DNA of 64,000 nucleotides from Dehalococcoidia bacterium UBA2991. GTDB taxonomy: Bacteria; Chloroflexota; Dehalococcoidia; Tepidiformales; Tepidiformaceae. The first letter of the stretch is position 1, and every line of letters begins with the position of its first letter. The DNA lies in assembly GCA_002346645.1 (NCBI GenBank), contig DEAD01000013.1, positions 103,260 to 167,259 of the forward strand. The letters are read 5' to 3'. Below the pieces are notes generated by a model, which was not told the origin of the DNA, made no database searches, and saw only the letters and a program-made list of their open reading frames with translations. Below, piece by piece: positions 53,795 to 63,035 of this stretch. Made by a program: the position numbers and the translations under genes.

Positions 53795-54292
53795 TTAGTC
53801 TTCTCTATCTGCCTCCATAGCCGCGAAACGTTCCTGGGCTAGCACGAAGATATGCTTATTTCCTGTCGTCCAAGTAACCATGAGTTGGCAACGCCTAATC
53901 CTCCACCCAGCAGGGGTCCGAACCAAAGTGTTGGTGTAATAACCGCCAAGCGTGAGGGTGTTGTCACCCTCTTCGTTAGGAAGGTAATGCTGAGCCTGCA
54001 TATAGGAGACGCAAGTCGCTTCGTCACTGTCGAAATTGATGACATGGTTCGAGCTGATGTGCTGAGTAGCCTGGAAGCCACTTAGACCTGCACGCACAGC
54101 AGCGGTCCAGTCGTCTGCCTGCATGATCTGGGGTTCACCCCCACTCCAAGAAGAAAAGTCGATCTCAACCTCATCGGTGAAACACGAACGGTAAGCTTCC
54201 CAGTCACGCATATCGATGCCAGTGGCGTATCTCAGCACTGTATCGCTGATGGCCTGACGATCGAGAATATGCTGAAGAGCATCGTCGCTCAT
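53795..54292 (-). CDS. SnoaL-like / nuclear transport factor 2-fold protein
   Basis: A 165-residue cone-shaped protein. ILDRQAISDTVLRYATGID and WEAYRSCFTDEVEIDFSS fit SnoaL-like polyketide cyclase or scytalone-dehydratase-type domains; NHVINFDSDEATC and GGYYTNTLVRTPAGWRIR are the beta-sheet core. Substrate unknown. GGGGGAAAT before ATG 54292. It lies 24 bp downstream-to-upstream of menE on the same strand but is not a known menaquinone gene. Confidence 0.8.
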   Translation of the reverse strand: MSDDALQHILDRQAISDTVLRYATGIDMRDWEAYRSCFTDEVEIDFSSWSGGEPQIMQADDWTAAVRAGLSGFQATQHISSNHVINFDSDEATCVSYMQAQHYLPNEEGDNTLTLGGYYTNTLVRTPAGWRIRRCQLMVTWTTGNKHIFVLAQERFAAMEADRED

Positions 54293-54316
54293 AGATTTCC
54301 CCCTGATGCATAGTGA

Positions 54317-55795
54317 CTACTGCTTGGAGGGGAGTTTAGCGAGGCGTTTGGCCATCTGCTGGCGGACGAATCGACGCTGGACCTTGCCTGAAGAAGTCGT
54401 GGGGAGCGCGTCGAAGCGCTCAATACCGACAGGAATCTTGTAGCCAGCAAGACGGCTACGCAGCAGAGGTTCTACACGATCGAGCTCCACGGGAAGATGC
54501 GAGACCACTGCAGCTACAACTCTTTGACCCCACTCATCGTCAGAAACGCCGACAACTGCTGCTGCTTCGATACCGGGATATGCGAGGAGCGCTGCCTCTA
54601 CCTCCGCCGGATAGACATTCTCGCCACCCGAGATAATCACATCATCACGCCGATCGAGCACAGTAAGAAAAGCATCCTTGTCGAAAAAGCCAATATCACC
54701 TGTCTGCAGCCACCCATCAGAGAAAGCAGCCTTAGTTGCTTCGGGATTACGGAAGTAGCCGGTGGTAACCGCAGGACCACGAATTAGAATCTCTCCGGCC
54801 TCTCCTACTGAGGCATCTACCCGGACCTCAGCGGAAAGAAGGGCACGCCCAGCTGAACCAAGGTGAGACATCGCCTCGGAGGGCGCGAGGGTTGTTACTT
54901 GGCTACAGGCCTCCGTAAGCCCGTAGGTCTGAACGACAGGCAAACCACGTTCGGTTGCTCGCTCTAGCAAGCCTGGCGCCACAGGACCCCCCCCAACGAG
55001 GACAGCCCGAAGAGAACTACCAAAGCTTAAATCGTCAGCATTCAGCATACGGCGGAGCATGGTCGGAACGACCGAAAGCAGAGTAACGTCACCAGATCGC
55101 ACCGCCCTATTTACGGCGTCAGGTTCAAAACGGGAATGCAGCTCAACAGTGGTGCCATAGATAGCACTGCGAATCGGGATCGACAATCCACCAACGTGAT
55201 TAAGTGGCAAACAGGCAAGCCACCGGTCAGAGGGATCGAGGCCAAGATTTAGAGCAGACGCGCTGGCACTAGCCCAGAAGTTACCGTAGGTAAGAACCAC
55301 ACCCTTGGCGTGCCCAGCTGTACCTGAGGTGTAAACGATACTGTGGCAACTCTCAGAGTCATGGGCTTCTACAATCTGCGCCTTTTCCTCTTCCGTCTCG
55401 AGGGGCATCCGGAAGGGCTTGGACAATCCCGCAAGCGCAGCCGCTTCTACGGCAAGTGCCTCACAATGGAGATCGCAAAGAACTACTGCAGGCTCAGCGT
55501 TACGAAGCTGTTCGGCCAGCTCGTGAGCAGTAAGCCGAACATTAAGAGGCACAAAGATTGCATCAACAAGGGTGGTGGCGTGCATCGCGATAACAAAGTC
55601 ACTAGAGGTTCCGGCTATGGCCGCTACACGCTCTCCCGGACCCACTCCAACAGCTGCCAGCCCATGAGCCTGACGCACAGCGTATTCGTAAAGGGCGGCA
55701 TAACTAAGACCTCGCCTTCTACCAGCAGCAATAGCAGTAACCCGCGGAAGCCCACGGGCCCGATGCGTTAACCAATCGGGGAGCATAGCGCTCAT
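54317..55795 (-). CDS. menE: o-succinylbenzoate-CoA ligase
   Basis: MenE activates o-succinylbenzoate with ATP and CoA. The 492-residue protein is an adenylate-forming enzyme: P-loop IVYTSGTAGHAKG, PVVQTYGLTEACSQ, LQTGDIGFFD, and C-terminal DDVIISGGENVYP and TTSSGKVQRR. Start ATG 55795 overlaps the menC stop (ATGA); an upstream in-frame start at 55813 is less likely. Last of the menFDHBCE cluster. Confidence 0.92.
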   Translation of the reverse strand: MSAMLPDWLTHRARGLPRVTAIAAGRRRGLSYAALYEYAVRQAHGLAAVGVGPGERVAAIAGTSSDFVIAMHATTLVDAIFVPLNVRLTAHELAEQLRNAEPAVVLCDLHCEALAVEAAALAGLSKPFRMPLETEEEKAQIVEAHDSESCHSIVYTSGTAGHAKGVVLTYGNFWASASASALNLGLDPSDRWLACLPLNHVGGLSIPIRSAIYGTTVELHSRFEPDAVNRAVRSGDVTLLSVVPTMLRRMLNADDLSFGSSLRAVLVGGGPVAPGLLERATERGLPVVQTYGLTEACSQVTTLAPSEAMSHLGSAGRALLSAEVRVDASVGEAGEILIRGPAVTTGYFRNPEATKAAFSDGWLQTGDIGFFDKDAFLTVLDRRDDVIISGGENVYPAEVEAALLAYPGIEAAAVVGVSDDEWGQRVVAAVVSHLPVELDRVEPLLRSRLAGYKIPVGIERFDALPTTSSGKVQRRFVRQQMAKRLAKLPSKQ

Positions 55796-56928
55796 TCGGA
55801 CAAGCCTTCCCATGGACCAATGGCGAAGTGATTGAGAGCATCTTCATCGAGGGTTACTCCCAAGCCCGGACCAGCAGGAAGAGAGATGGAGCCTCTTGAA
55901 GGATTCGGGCACCCTTGAACGAGGTCACCATAGAGCAGAGGAAGGGTTGCCACTCCACAGGCGGGACGAGGAGGTGGCAGGAGCGTCGCTAAATGTAGTG
56001 CAAGGGCAGTACCCACACCCGTATCGAGGGTTGTGGTGAGAATACAAGGCAATTCATGGGTAACTGCCTCGGTAATGATGTCGAGCGCCTCTACCATCCC
56101 AGTGCGCAGAGGCTTGATGACAATGGCATCTACAGCATCAGCAGCGAGCAGGGATCGAAGGTCTCTTCCTGAAGCACAGGATTCATCTGCCGCAATAGGA
56201 ATAGTGCTACCAGAGCGCACAAATGCCAGGCCTGCGGCGGCATCGCTTCCATTTGCAACTGGCTGCTCACAGAGCGCAATTCGATGGGTCTTATGGGAGG
56301 CGAGAGCGACTAACGCCTCTTCCTTGGTCCAGGCACCATTAGCGTCAATACGAAGCTCTACATCAGGCCCCAGAACTTCTCGCACAGCCTTCAACCTCTC
56401 GTAATCGAGCAGAACATCGTGACCAACCTTTACCTTCACTGTGTCAAAGCTGTTCTGCTTCGCAACCTGAGCCTCACTAGCGATAGCGATAGGGTCCTTA
56501 GCCGAAAGAAGAGCATTCGCAGGAATTTCGGTCGGACCATTTGCAGGAAGCCCTTGCTGGTCAGCGAGCCACTGGTTAAGGGGTACTCCCCGAGACCGGG
56601 ACAGGAGATCACCTACAGCACATTCAATTGCAACGTCGGCACCCTCCATGCCCCTTCTTAAAAGCCGATTGACCCCAGCCCAGCAAGGAACAGACCCTAC
56701 TAGCGCCCCACCCACCTGCTTCATGCGCTCAGCAAGAGAGATCACCGTCAACCCCTCCGCCGGAAGCGGCGAGCATTCTCCGAGCCCGATTGCACCATCT
56801 GCGGTTTCAATCTTAACGATCAATCCTTCACGTTCCGTAAATCCACCGGCACTAGTGGAAACAGCTTCAAGCAGGGGGATCCGCCAAGGCCGCCAGCAAA
56901 CACTCGTTATGGGAGCAGCGAGAGTCAT
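55792..56928 (-). CDS. menC: o-succinylbenzoate synthase
   Basis: An enolase-superfamily dehydratase (378 residues) making o-succinylbenzoate from SHCHC. The Lys pair is TVKVKVG, metal ligands are the Asp of RIDANGAW, Glu of LCEQP, and Asp of AADES, with the second catalytic Lys in VIKPLRTG. It overlaps both menB (at its start) and menE (at its end) by 4 bp. Confidence 0.92.
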   Translation of the reverse strand: MTLAAPITSVCWRPWRIPLLEAVSTSAGGFTEREGLIVKIETADGAIGLGECSPLPAEGLTVISLAERMKQVGGALVGSVPCWAGVNRLLRRGMEGADVAIECAVGDLLSRSRGVPLNQWLADQQGLPANGPTEIPANALLSAKDPIAIASEAQVAKQNSFDTVKVKVGHDVLLDYERLKAVREVLGPDVELRIDANGAWTKEEALVALASHKTHRIALCEQPVANGSDAAAGLAFVRSGSTIPIAADESCASGRDLRSLLAADAVDAIVIKPLRTGMVEALDIITEAVTHELPCILTTTLDTGVGTALALHLATLLPPPRPACGVATLPLLYGDLVQGCPNPSRGSISLPAGPGLGVTLDEDALNHFAIGPWEGLSE

Positions 56929-57752
56929 GGGCGCCGAGGAAACTTATCCATGTCCGAGTAAGTGGGCTCGCGCTTCTCAATAAAAGCATTGCGGCCCTCT
57001 TTACCCTCCTCGCTCATGTAAAAAAGCAACGTCGCATTATGAGCGAGCTCAGTGATACCGGTCAGGCCATCAAGTTCAGCGTTGAACGATGATTTCATGA
57101 GGCGAAGGGCCAAGGGGCTGTGGCGAAGGATCTCGCGGCCCCATTCAATTCCCTCCTCCTCGAGCCGGTCAAGTGGGACGACAGCGTTTACAAGACCCAT
57201 TTCCAGCGCTTCCTGCGCATCGTACTGGCGACAGAGGTACCAAATCTCACGGGCTTTCTTCTGGCCAACCAGCCGGGCAAGCTGACTGGCACCAAAGCCT
57301 CCGTCAAAAGAACCGACCCGCGGGCCAGTCTGACCAAAGCGAGCGTTCTCTGCAGCAATAGTGAGATCACAGATCACATGGAGGACATGTCCGCCTCCAA
57401 TGGACCAACCAGCCACAAGAGCGATTACAGGCACCGGAATTGAGCGAATTAGCTTGTGCAGGTCGGTGACATTAATTCGAGCAACATCGTCTTCTCCAAC
57501 ATAGCCCCCATGACCGCGGACTCGCTGGTCCCCACCGGAGCAAAACGCACGGCCACCTTCACCAGTTAAAAGTACAACCCCAACTTCCGGATCCTCCCGA
57601 GCCCTCTGGAAAGCATCGATTAATTCAAAAACTGTCTCGGGCCGGAAAGCATTGTGGACTTCAGGCCTGTTGATGCTAATACGAGCCATCCCTTCTGCTT
57701 TCCCATACAGAATGTCCTCGTAATCACCGTCTGGCTCCCAGGCTACCGCCAT
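56925..57752 (-). CDS. menB: 1,4-dihydroxy-2-naphthoyl-CoA synthase
   Basis: A crotonase-fold Dieckmann cyclase (275 residues) that makes DHNA-CoA. MenB features are RPEVHNAFRPET, SGGDQRVRG, GWSIGGGHVLH, and the signature GPRVGSFDGGFGAS. The start at 57752 lies inside the end of menH (29-bp overlap). Ends with DKFPRRP as in other MenBs. Confidence 0.95.
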   Translation of the reverse strand: MAVAWEPDGDYEDILYGKAEGMARISINRPEVHNAFRPETVFELIDAFQRAREDPEVGVVLLTGEGGRAFCSGGDQRVRGHGGYVGEDDVARINVTDLHKLIRSIPVPVIALVAGWSIGGGHVLHVICDLTIAAENARFGQTGPRVGSFDGGFGASQLARLVGQKKAREIWYLCRQYDAQEALEMGLVNAVVPLDRLEEEGIEWGREILRHSPLALRLMKSSFNAELDGLTGITELAHNATLLFYMSEEGKEGRNAFIEKREPTYSDMDKFPRRP

Positions 57753-58581
57753 GTTCGTTCTCCCTCATGCCTTCTTTTAGAAAGGCCGTGATCGTCCGAG
57801 CGCAGTATGCCGGTTTCTCGATGTGTGGGGCATGCCCAGCCCCAGGAACATGAACGGCACGAGAGTTTGGCATGGTGACAACCATCTGGTTTGCAATAGC
57901 AGAAAACTTCGAATCAAGAGATCCCGCAAGGAGAAGCGAGCGCACTTGAATACCAGAGAGCCTATTGTGGAGCGGCAATTGCGCACCAGTGCCCATACCC
58001 TGAAGGCTCCTTGAAAGACCATGTGCATCGTTCGCTAGGCGACCTCGGGTTATAGCACGACGCATTCCCTCTGGCAGACGAGCCTGACTGGCGAATATCG
58101 GTAGGGATTCCCAATAATCAACGAACGCCGAAACACCTTCCCTCTCGATGCGATCAGCCAGAGCTTCGTCAGCTGCGCGTCTTGTGGCTCGCTCCTCCTC
58201 ATCGACAATTCCTGGAGAAGCTCCAATTAAAATGAGGCGGTCCACGGCCTGAGGGAGCATTGCCGCAACGAACAGCGCAAGCCGACCTCCCATTGAATAA
58301 CCTAACCAGCTACTCCGCCGAAACCCCAATGCGTTGATAGCAGCCACCACATCTTGCGCAGCCTGATCTATTGCATAGCGGTCAAGTTCTAGGGGCTTGC
58401 TAGAAGATCCATGTCCAACCACGTCAACCGCCAACACAGTGAAGCGAGCAGCCAACATTTCGGCGAGCGGCCCCCAACTCATTGCTGAACCAGTAAAGCC
58501 ATGGAGCAGAACAATGGGAGGGCCACTACCCCACCGCTCCACGTTGAGAAAAAGGCCATCTTGGAGGGAAACTTGCGTCAT
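57724..58581 (-). CDS. menH: 2-succinyl-6-hydroxy-2,4-cyclohexadiene-1-carboxylate synthase
   Basis: An alpha/beta hydrolase of 285 residues: oxyanion HGFTGSAMSW, nucleophile LGYSMGGRLAL, and the histidine of GAGHAPHIEKP. MenH removes pyruvate from SEPHCHC to give SHCHC. Position between menD and menB and the MenH-like GYSMGGR support the call over generic esterases. Starts in an ATGA overlap with menD. Confidence 0.85.
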   Translation of the reverse strand: MTQVSLQDGLFLNVERWGSGPPIVLLHGFTGSAMSWGPLAEMLAARFTVLAVDVVGHGSSSKPLELDRYAIDQAAQDVVAAINALGFRRSSWLGYSMGGRLALFVAAMLPQAVDRLILIGASPGIVDEEERATRRAADEALADRIEREGVSAFVDYWESLPIFASQARLPEGMRRAITRGRLANDAHGLSRSLQGMGTGAQLPLHNRLSGIQVRSLLLAGSLDSKFSAIANQMVVTMPNSRAVHVPGAGHAPHIEKPAYCARTITAFLKEGMRENEHGGSLGARR

Positions 58582-60299
58582 TCCCAGGTAGCCTCATTCA
58601 CCCTCTCCCAAGCCTCCTCATGTAATAGGTGGTTGCGAGCACGGTCTGTGCGGATTTCAAGAACTTGAATTCCCTTATTGAGATTGGCCAAGGCTTCCGG
58701 GAGTTCCGCCCAATCTCCAAGGAGGCGAAAACTCGATCCGTACGCTCTCGCGGCCGCAGAAAAATCCACGTTGCTCGGCGTGCCAAACCATTCCTCAAAT
58801 ACATGCTCGTGATCCGCCTGAGGGAGATAGTGAAATATGGCGCTGCCTCCGTTATTGAGCAGGACTATTGTCAGATCGAGACCATGTCGACTGCCTGCCC
58901 ATAGTCCGTTCAAGTCGTGGAAAAACGAAAGATCTCCGATAAGCAGAACAACGGGGCCCACCCCTGCAGCCACATGACCAAGGGCAGATGAGACAACACC
59001 ATCAATGCCATTTGCCCCACGGTTAGAAACCACAGAGAGCAGCTTTTCGCTTCCCTCAAGAAAGGAGTCCACATCGCGAACAGGCATGCTGTTACCAACA
59101 AAAATTGTGGCACCCGCAGGTAGGGAACGTTGCAACTCAATGACAGCACGGCCCTCAAATGGCTCGGCCTGATTGAGGGCGTAATTGGCGAGGGTTCTTC
59201 GGGCACGAGCATCGCATTCGCGCCACTTAGCAAGCCAACTTTCATTAGAGCTCTGTGCGACAGCTTTGTGAAGCGAACTAGCGGCAGAAAGCGGATCAGC
59301 CGTGAGGCTATGAGTAGTGCACCCATTAGGGTCGCGGAAAGAGCCGGGCAAGTCACAGAGGATGTGGACTGCATCAGTCACACGAGCAAGAAACTGGTTA
59401 AGAACCTTTGAAGTGGGGGCAGCGCCAAACCGCAGAACACAATCTGGAGTAATAGCGTCAACAGGCACATCCCTAAGGAAAGCGTCGTAGGCGTCAATAA
59501 CATTGCTACAGTCATGTGGCCCCGATCGAAGACCGCTCAAGGCATCGGCAAGTAGGGGCGCCCCTAGGACACCGGCAAGTGCCGCTATCTCTGCAGCGGG
59601 AAGGCCACCACTCTCTGGGCCGGCAACAATGAGCGGTCGAACACTGGAGTTCAATGCTTCCACAGCAGCCTGAAGCTGATTGGAAGCAGGCGTTATGGAT
59701 GCAACAGCAGGAACTGGACCAGTTTCCAAAACTTCCACGGGAACTGGGTGATTGGCGGGAGACGCAATTAGTGGTTCCTCAAATGGGACGTTTAGATGGA
59801 CAGGACCCGGAAGGGGCCCCAAGGATGCCTTAACAGCGGCTCTGGCGGCTTCGGCGAAAAACTCCGGCTGTGTGCCAGGCGATCCGGGGACAAGCAAGTC
59901 ACGTTCCTGACGGACACTGGCCCTATAAAGCCCAACCTGGTCAATGGTCTGGGGAGCCCCGACATTTCGGAGACGAGGAGGACGGTCAGCAGTGCAAACA
60001 ATAAGGGGAACCCTTGAGAGATCCGCTTCGACAATTGCCGGATGTAAGTTGGCCGCTGCCGTACCAGAAGTACAGACGAGGGCTACCGGCCTGCCACTGG
60101 CACGAGCAAGGCCTAACGCAAAAAACCCAGAGGAGCGCTCATCGAGGTGAAGCCACGGATTGATGACGGGCTGTTCAGCAAAGGCTACTGTCAGAGGAGT
60201 CGAGCGAGAACCTGGAGTAATGCAGACATCACGCACCCCGGATCGGACAAGGCCCTCCACTAGAGCACGGGCAGCAGCTGTATTGGCCGCGGCGACCAT
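58578..60299 (-). CDS. menD: SEPHCHC synthase (2-succinyl-5-enolpyruvyl-6-hydroxy-3-cyclohexene-1-carboxylate synthase)
   Basis: A thiamine-diphosphate enzyme of 573 residues that adds succinate semialdehyde (from 2-oxoglutarate) to isochorismate. N-terminal DVCITPGSRSTPL and the ThDP Glu region; IVCTADRPPRLR; C-terminal cofactor motif LIGDLSFFHDLNGL and VLLNNGGSAIF. The start lies 2 bp from the menF stop. Translation is tightly packed with both neighbours. Confidence 0.95.
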   Translation of the reverse strand: MVAAANTAAARALVEGLVRSGVRDVCITPGSRSTPLTVAFAEQPVINPWLHLDERSSGFFALGLARASGRPVALVCTSGTAAANLHPAIVEADLSRVPLIVCTADRPPRLRNVGAPQTIDQVGLYRASVRQERDLLVPGSPGTQPEFFAEAARAAVKASLGPLPGPVHLNVPFEEPLIASPANHPVPVEVLETGPVPAVASITPASNQLQAAVEALNSSVRPLIVAGPESGGLPAAEIAALAGVLGAPLLADALSGLRSGPHDCSNVIDAYDAFLRDVPVDAITPDCVLRFGAAPTSKVLNQFLARVTDAVHILCDLPGSFRDPNGCTTHSLTADPLSAASSLHKAVAQSSNESWLAKWRECDARARRTLANYALNQAEPFEGRAVIELQRSLPAGATIFVGNSMPVRDVDSFLEGSEKLLSVVSNRGANGIDGVVSSALGHVAAGVGPVVLLIGDLSFFHDLNGLWAGSRHGLDLTIVLLNNGGSAIFHYLPQADHEHVFEEWFGTPSNVDFSAAARAYGSSFRLLGDWAELPEALANLNKGIQVLEIRTDRARNHLLHEEAWERVNEATWE

Positions 60300-60301
60300 C
60301 G

Positions 60302-61699
60302 TTACACCCCGCGCAGGGCCTCAAGCAATGGACGGAGCTTCAATTCAACCTCAGTAAGTTCACGATCTGGATCAGAGCCAGCAACGATACCCGCACCCGC
60401 ATAAAGCAGTGCTTCGCGTCCATGAAGTAGTGCTGAACGAAGTGCGACTGCGAAGGCCCCTTCACCCTTCATATCCATCCATCCAATAGGGCCTGCGTAC
60501 CACCCACGGTCCATTCCTTCCAGACGAGCAATGGCATCAAGCGCGGGCTCCCGAGGGGCGCCACCAACAGCTGGTGTCGGATGCATCGCAAGCAGGGCAT
60601 CAAGTAAATCAACACCAGGAGCTGCCCGGCCTTCGATAGGGGTCTGCATGTGCTGTATTCCGGTCATTCGCAAGATTCGAGGAGTTTCCGGAACGGACAG
60701 TTCATCGCAAAGGGACACCAGTGCTTCTTGGGTGGCCCGCACGACAAGATCATGCTCACTTCGCTCCTTCTCACTGGCAAGTAGTGCTCTTGCTAGCTCA
60801 TCGTCTTCTCCAGCATCCAGGCCCCGCGCACAAGTTCCTGCCAGACTAAGGGCACGGACACGCCCCTGCTCCAACGAGACTAGCAACTCGGGGCTAGCAC
60901 CAACCCAACAGGATTCGCCTAAGCGATAGCCGAAGACAAAGCAACTCTGGTAGCGAGCAGCAAGGGCAGTCAGCGTCGCAGAAACATCGTGCGGCGTCGG
61001 AGAGTGGCATCGAGCTTGCAGGGCTAGCACCACCTTGCGATAGCGACCAGCGGAAATTTCCGTGAGGGCCTGGGAAACTGCAGAGCGCCAAAGTGAAGCA
61101 TCCGGACCCGTACGCTGATACCGAGGTGTTCCCCCCTCCGGGCCAGAAGGCAACGCAACGCGGGCTATAGCCGCAGAAACGGCGGCAGCAACGCCTTCCC
61201 TAGTCTGCTGAGGTCGGACTCCCAGCGTCAGCGAAGCACTTAGCTGGCTACCTTTCAGCGCAACAATTATTTCAGGGAGGACAAACCGCCACGCTCCGAA
61301 TGCTTCCCACGCGTGCTCACGAGGAGGAGCGCTGGCATCGAAGCGAGCACCCCCAAAAAATCTCGGCCGGGCCAGCGGCTCGACCGAACCAGCCCGATGC
61401 CCACCTGCTGCCTCCCGAAGAGCAGGAGCGGCAGCGGCCAGGGGAGCGCCTTCCGCCGATCCCAAATCGAGGGCTCGACCAAAACCGAACAGATGAAGAT
61501 CTTCTGAAGGTTGCTCCCAGGAGACGGTAGCAGCTGCCCGCAATTGTTCGAGGCTCCAACCTCCCGTAGCTCCAAGCAGTTCAACCGGAAGGGGTACCGT
61601 CGCAAGCCCAGCACCATCCTGCCGGGAACGCAGGCTTAAGAGATCACCCGCGAGATCCAGCGTCGAAGGAGCCGAAGTTGCTGTCTCAATCTCAGTCAC
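60302..61699 (-). CDS. menF: isochorismate synthase
   Basis: A chorismate-binding enzyme (465 residues), converting chorismate to isochorismate, the first committed step here. Core motifs: FVFGYRLGESCWVGASPELL, LAGTCARG, ASEKERSEHDLVV, and WYAGPIGWMD near the end. The N-terminal half is more variable and Ala/Pro rich. GTG 61699 is the start, preceded by GGAAG. First gene of the operon; its promoter lies in the 171 bp shared with the divergent small gene. Confidence 0.92.
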   Translation of the reverse strand: MTEIETATSAPSTLDLAGDLLSLRSRQDGAGLATVPLPVELLGATGGWSLEQLRAAATVSWEQPSEDLHLFGFGRALDLGSAEGAPLAAAAPALREAAGGHRAGSVEPLARPRFFGGARFDASAPPREHAWEAFGAWRFVLPEIIVALKGSQLSASLTLGVRPQQTREGVAAAVSAAIARVALPSGPEGGTPRYQRTGPDASLWRSAVSQALTEISAGRYRKVVLALQARCHSPTPHDVSATLTALAARYQSCFVFGYRLGESCWVGASPELLVSLEQGRVRALSLAGTCARGLDAGEDDELARALLASEKERSEHDLVVRATQEALVSLCDELSVPETPRILRMTGIQHMQTPIEGRAAPGVDLLDALLAMHPTPAVGGAPREPALDAIARLEGMDRGWYAGPIGWMDMKGEGAFAVALRSALLHGREALLYAGAGIVAGSDPDRELTEVELKLRPLLEALRGV

Positions 61700-61870
61700 G
61701 GGAGCTACTTCCAGGCCTGATCATCGCTCTCCGCCAGGAACTCGCTGGGGCTGCGCGGAAGTATACGGCGTCCCTCTGCTATGAAGACGAGGGATCCTTA
61801 ACCCATTCATTATTTGAGAACCTCCCGAAGCCCCCTCGACGGACAAAGAGAGTCTCGCTAGGCTGCGGGG

Positions 61871-62251
61871 GTGGGCCGTCGCAAGAGCCGAAAAAAACGC
61901 GCACACCGCGACCAGGAAAGTCTAGGGGCAAAAGCGCTGCGCCGTTCCGAAAACCGCCGCCGTGGCCGTCGCTCAGACCACGAATCATTTGCAACCGCCC
62001 TGAGAGCCGGAGAATCAAGTGCAGACCAACAAGCAGTCTCTTGGCAAGCTCCCCAAGACAGAAGCCTTGTGGCAATGGTTCAAGACGACCTAGGGCCAGG
62101 TGTGCAGCCAGCTCTAACTTGCCAAAATTGCTTTGAATTTGTTCCTGGAGGGGACGGGAGGGGACGCTGCCTTCATCCTGGAAGCGGCGTTTTTGCACCG
62201 TGGTCTGATACCCAAGCATGCCAGTTTCACGACCCGCGTCGTCGACGATAG
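61871..62251 (+). CDS. small basic protein with four cysteines
   Basis: A 126-residue protein. The first 35 residues are very basic (RRKSRKKR), then a Ser/Gln-rich link, and a C-terminal module with C84, C87, C100 and C117 (CQNCFEF, RCLHPG, ACQFH). The spacing suggests a zinc-binding fold like the small CxxC domains of hypothetical proteins in this type of bacterium. GTG 61871 is the start; overlapping frames on the other strand lack these motifs. It lies ahead of nrdR, with a 163-bp gap. Function unknown. Confidence 0.55.
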   Translation: MGRRKSRKKRAHRDQESLGAKALRRSENRRRGRRSDHESFATALRAGESSADQQAVSWQAPQDRSLVAMVQDDLGPGVQPALTCQNCFEFVPGGDGRGRCLHPGSGVFAPWSDTQACQFHDPRRRR

Positions 62252-62310
62252 AAACACAGTACGGCCGAACCGAAGCCTCACCCTTCTTAAATGTTATGGT
62301 TGGTTATCAT

Positions 62311-62359
62311 CCCCAAGATATTGTAGGGGAGGCCTTGACAGCCCCCCAAGATGTAGGCC
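62311..62359 (+). promoter_or_regulatory. two NrdR-box-like sites flanking a -35 element
   Basis: Site 1 at 62311-62326 has core CAAGATATTG (one change from the CWATATATWG-type core recalled from the literature); site 2 at 62344-62359 has core CAAGATGTAG (two changes). Start-to-start distance is 33 bp, close to three DNA turns, as is common for paired NrdR boxes. TTGACA at 62335-62340 lies between them. They precede nrdR and nrdJ and would allow repression by NrdR. Confidence 0.55.
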
Positions 62360-62414
62360 ATGCTTCGTTTCCAGCGACAAAGGCGTTAACACTTCTTAAC
62401 AGTTTGGAGCCGCA

Positions 62415-62969
62415 ATGCGGTGCCTCTATTGTCACTCTGAAAGCTCCCGCGTCACGGACAGCCGGGGAACGGGAAACGCAGTGCGTCGTCGTCGCGAATG
62501 CGCAGACTGCGGCGAGCGCTTCACAACGTTGGAGACTGTCCTACGTTCCACCGTACAAGTGGTAAAGAAGGACGGTCGTCGAGAGGACTTTGATCGAGAA
62601 AAGCTACTTTCAGGACTGCGCTCAGCCTGCGCAAAGCGCACCGTTTCTGCCGACCAACTTGACGCCGTCGTAGCTGACATTGAGGGGCGCGTCAGCCGCG
62701 ATGGCCGCCTCGAAATTTCATCCTCAGTTGTCGGCGAACTCGCCGTCGATGCGCTGCGGAGCATCGACCACATTGCATACATCCGTTTTGCTTCGGTCTA
62801 TCGCGCCTTCGCCGACCTTGATTCGCTCAAGGATGCGCTACAAGCGTTAGACGAAGGGCGCGTTCCTTCCTTTGATGAGCGCATACATCAGCTTGCTCTT
62901 CTAGAAGAGGAGTCCCGACAGGAAGGTAGCTCGGAGGAACCAGCTCCTTTCGCTCAATCAGTCGGCTAA
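62415..62969 (+). CDS. nrdR: transcriptional repressor NrdR
   Basis: A 184-residue regulator of ribonucleotide reductase genes. The zinc ribbon uses C3, C6, C29 and C32; NAVRRRREC is part of the DNA-binding face. The ATP-cone domain follows (VVKKDGRREDFDREKLLSGL to about residue 140), sensing ATP/dATP. The C-terminal 40 residues are acidic and not conserved. ATG 62415 has GGAG upstream. It is 66 bp before nrdJ and has likely target sites in its own promoter. Confidence 0.95.
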   Translation: MRCLYCHSESSRVTDSRGTGNAVRRRRECADCGERFTTLETVLRSTVQVVKKDGRREDFDREKLLSGLRSACAKRTVSADQLDAVVADIEGRVSRDGRLEISSSVVGELAVDALRSIDHIAYIRFASVYRAFADLDSLKDALQALDEGRVPSFDERIHQLALLEEESRQEGSSEEPAPFAQSVG

Positions 62970-63035
62970 CGATGTGACTTATTAAGAAAAACAGAAAACC
63001 TTAGACAGCCACACCCAAACTCTTTGGAGGAACCC

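Noticed and set aside
61779..62219. Long minus-strand frame opposite the four-cysteine protein
   Set aside because: No recognisable motif or ribosome site; the plus-strand frame has a patterned cysteine module.
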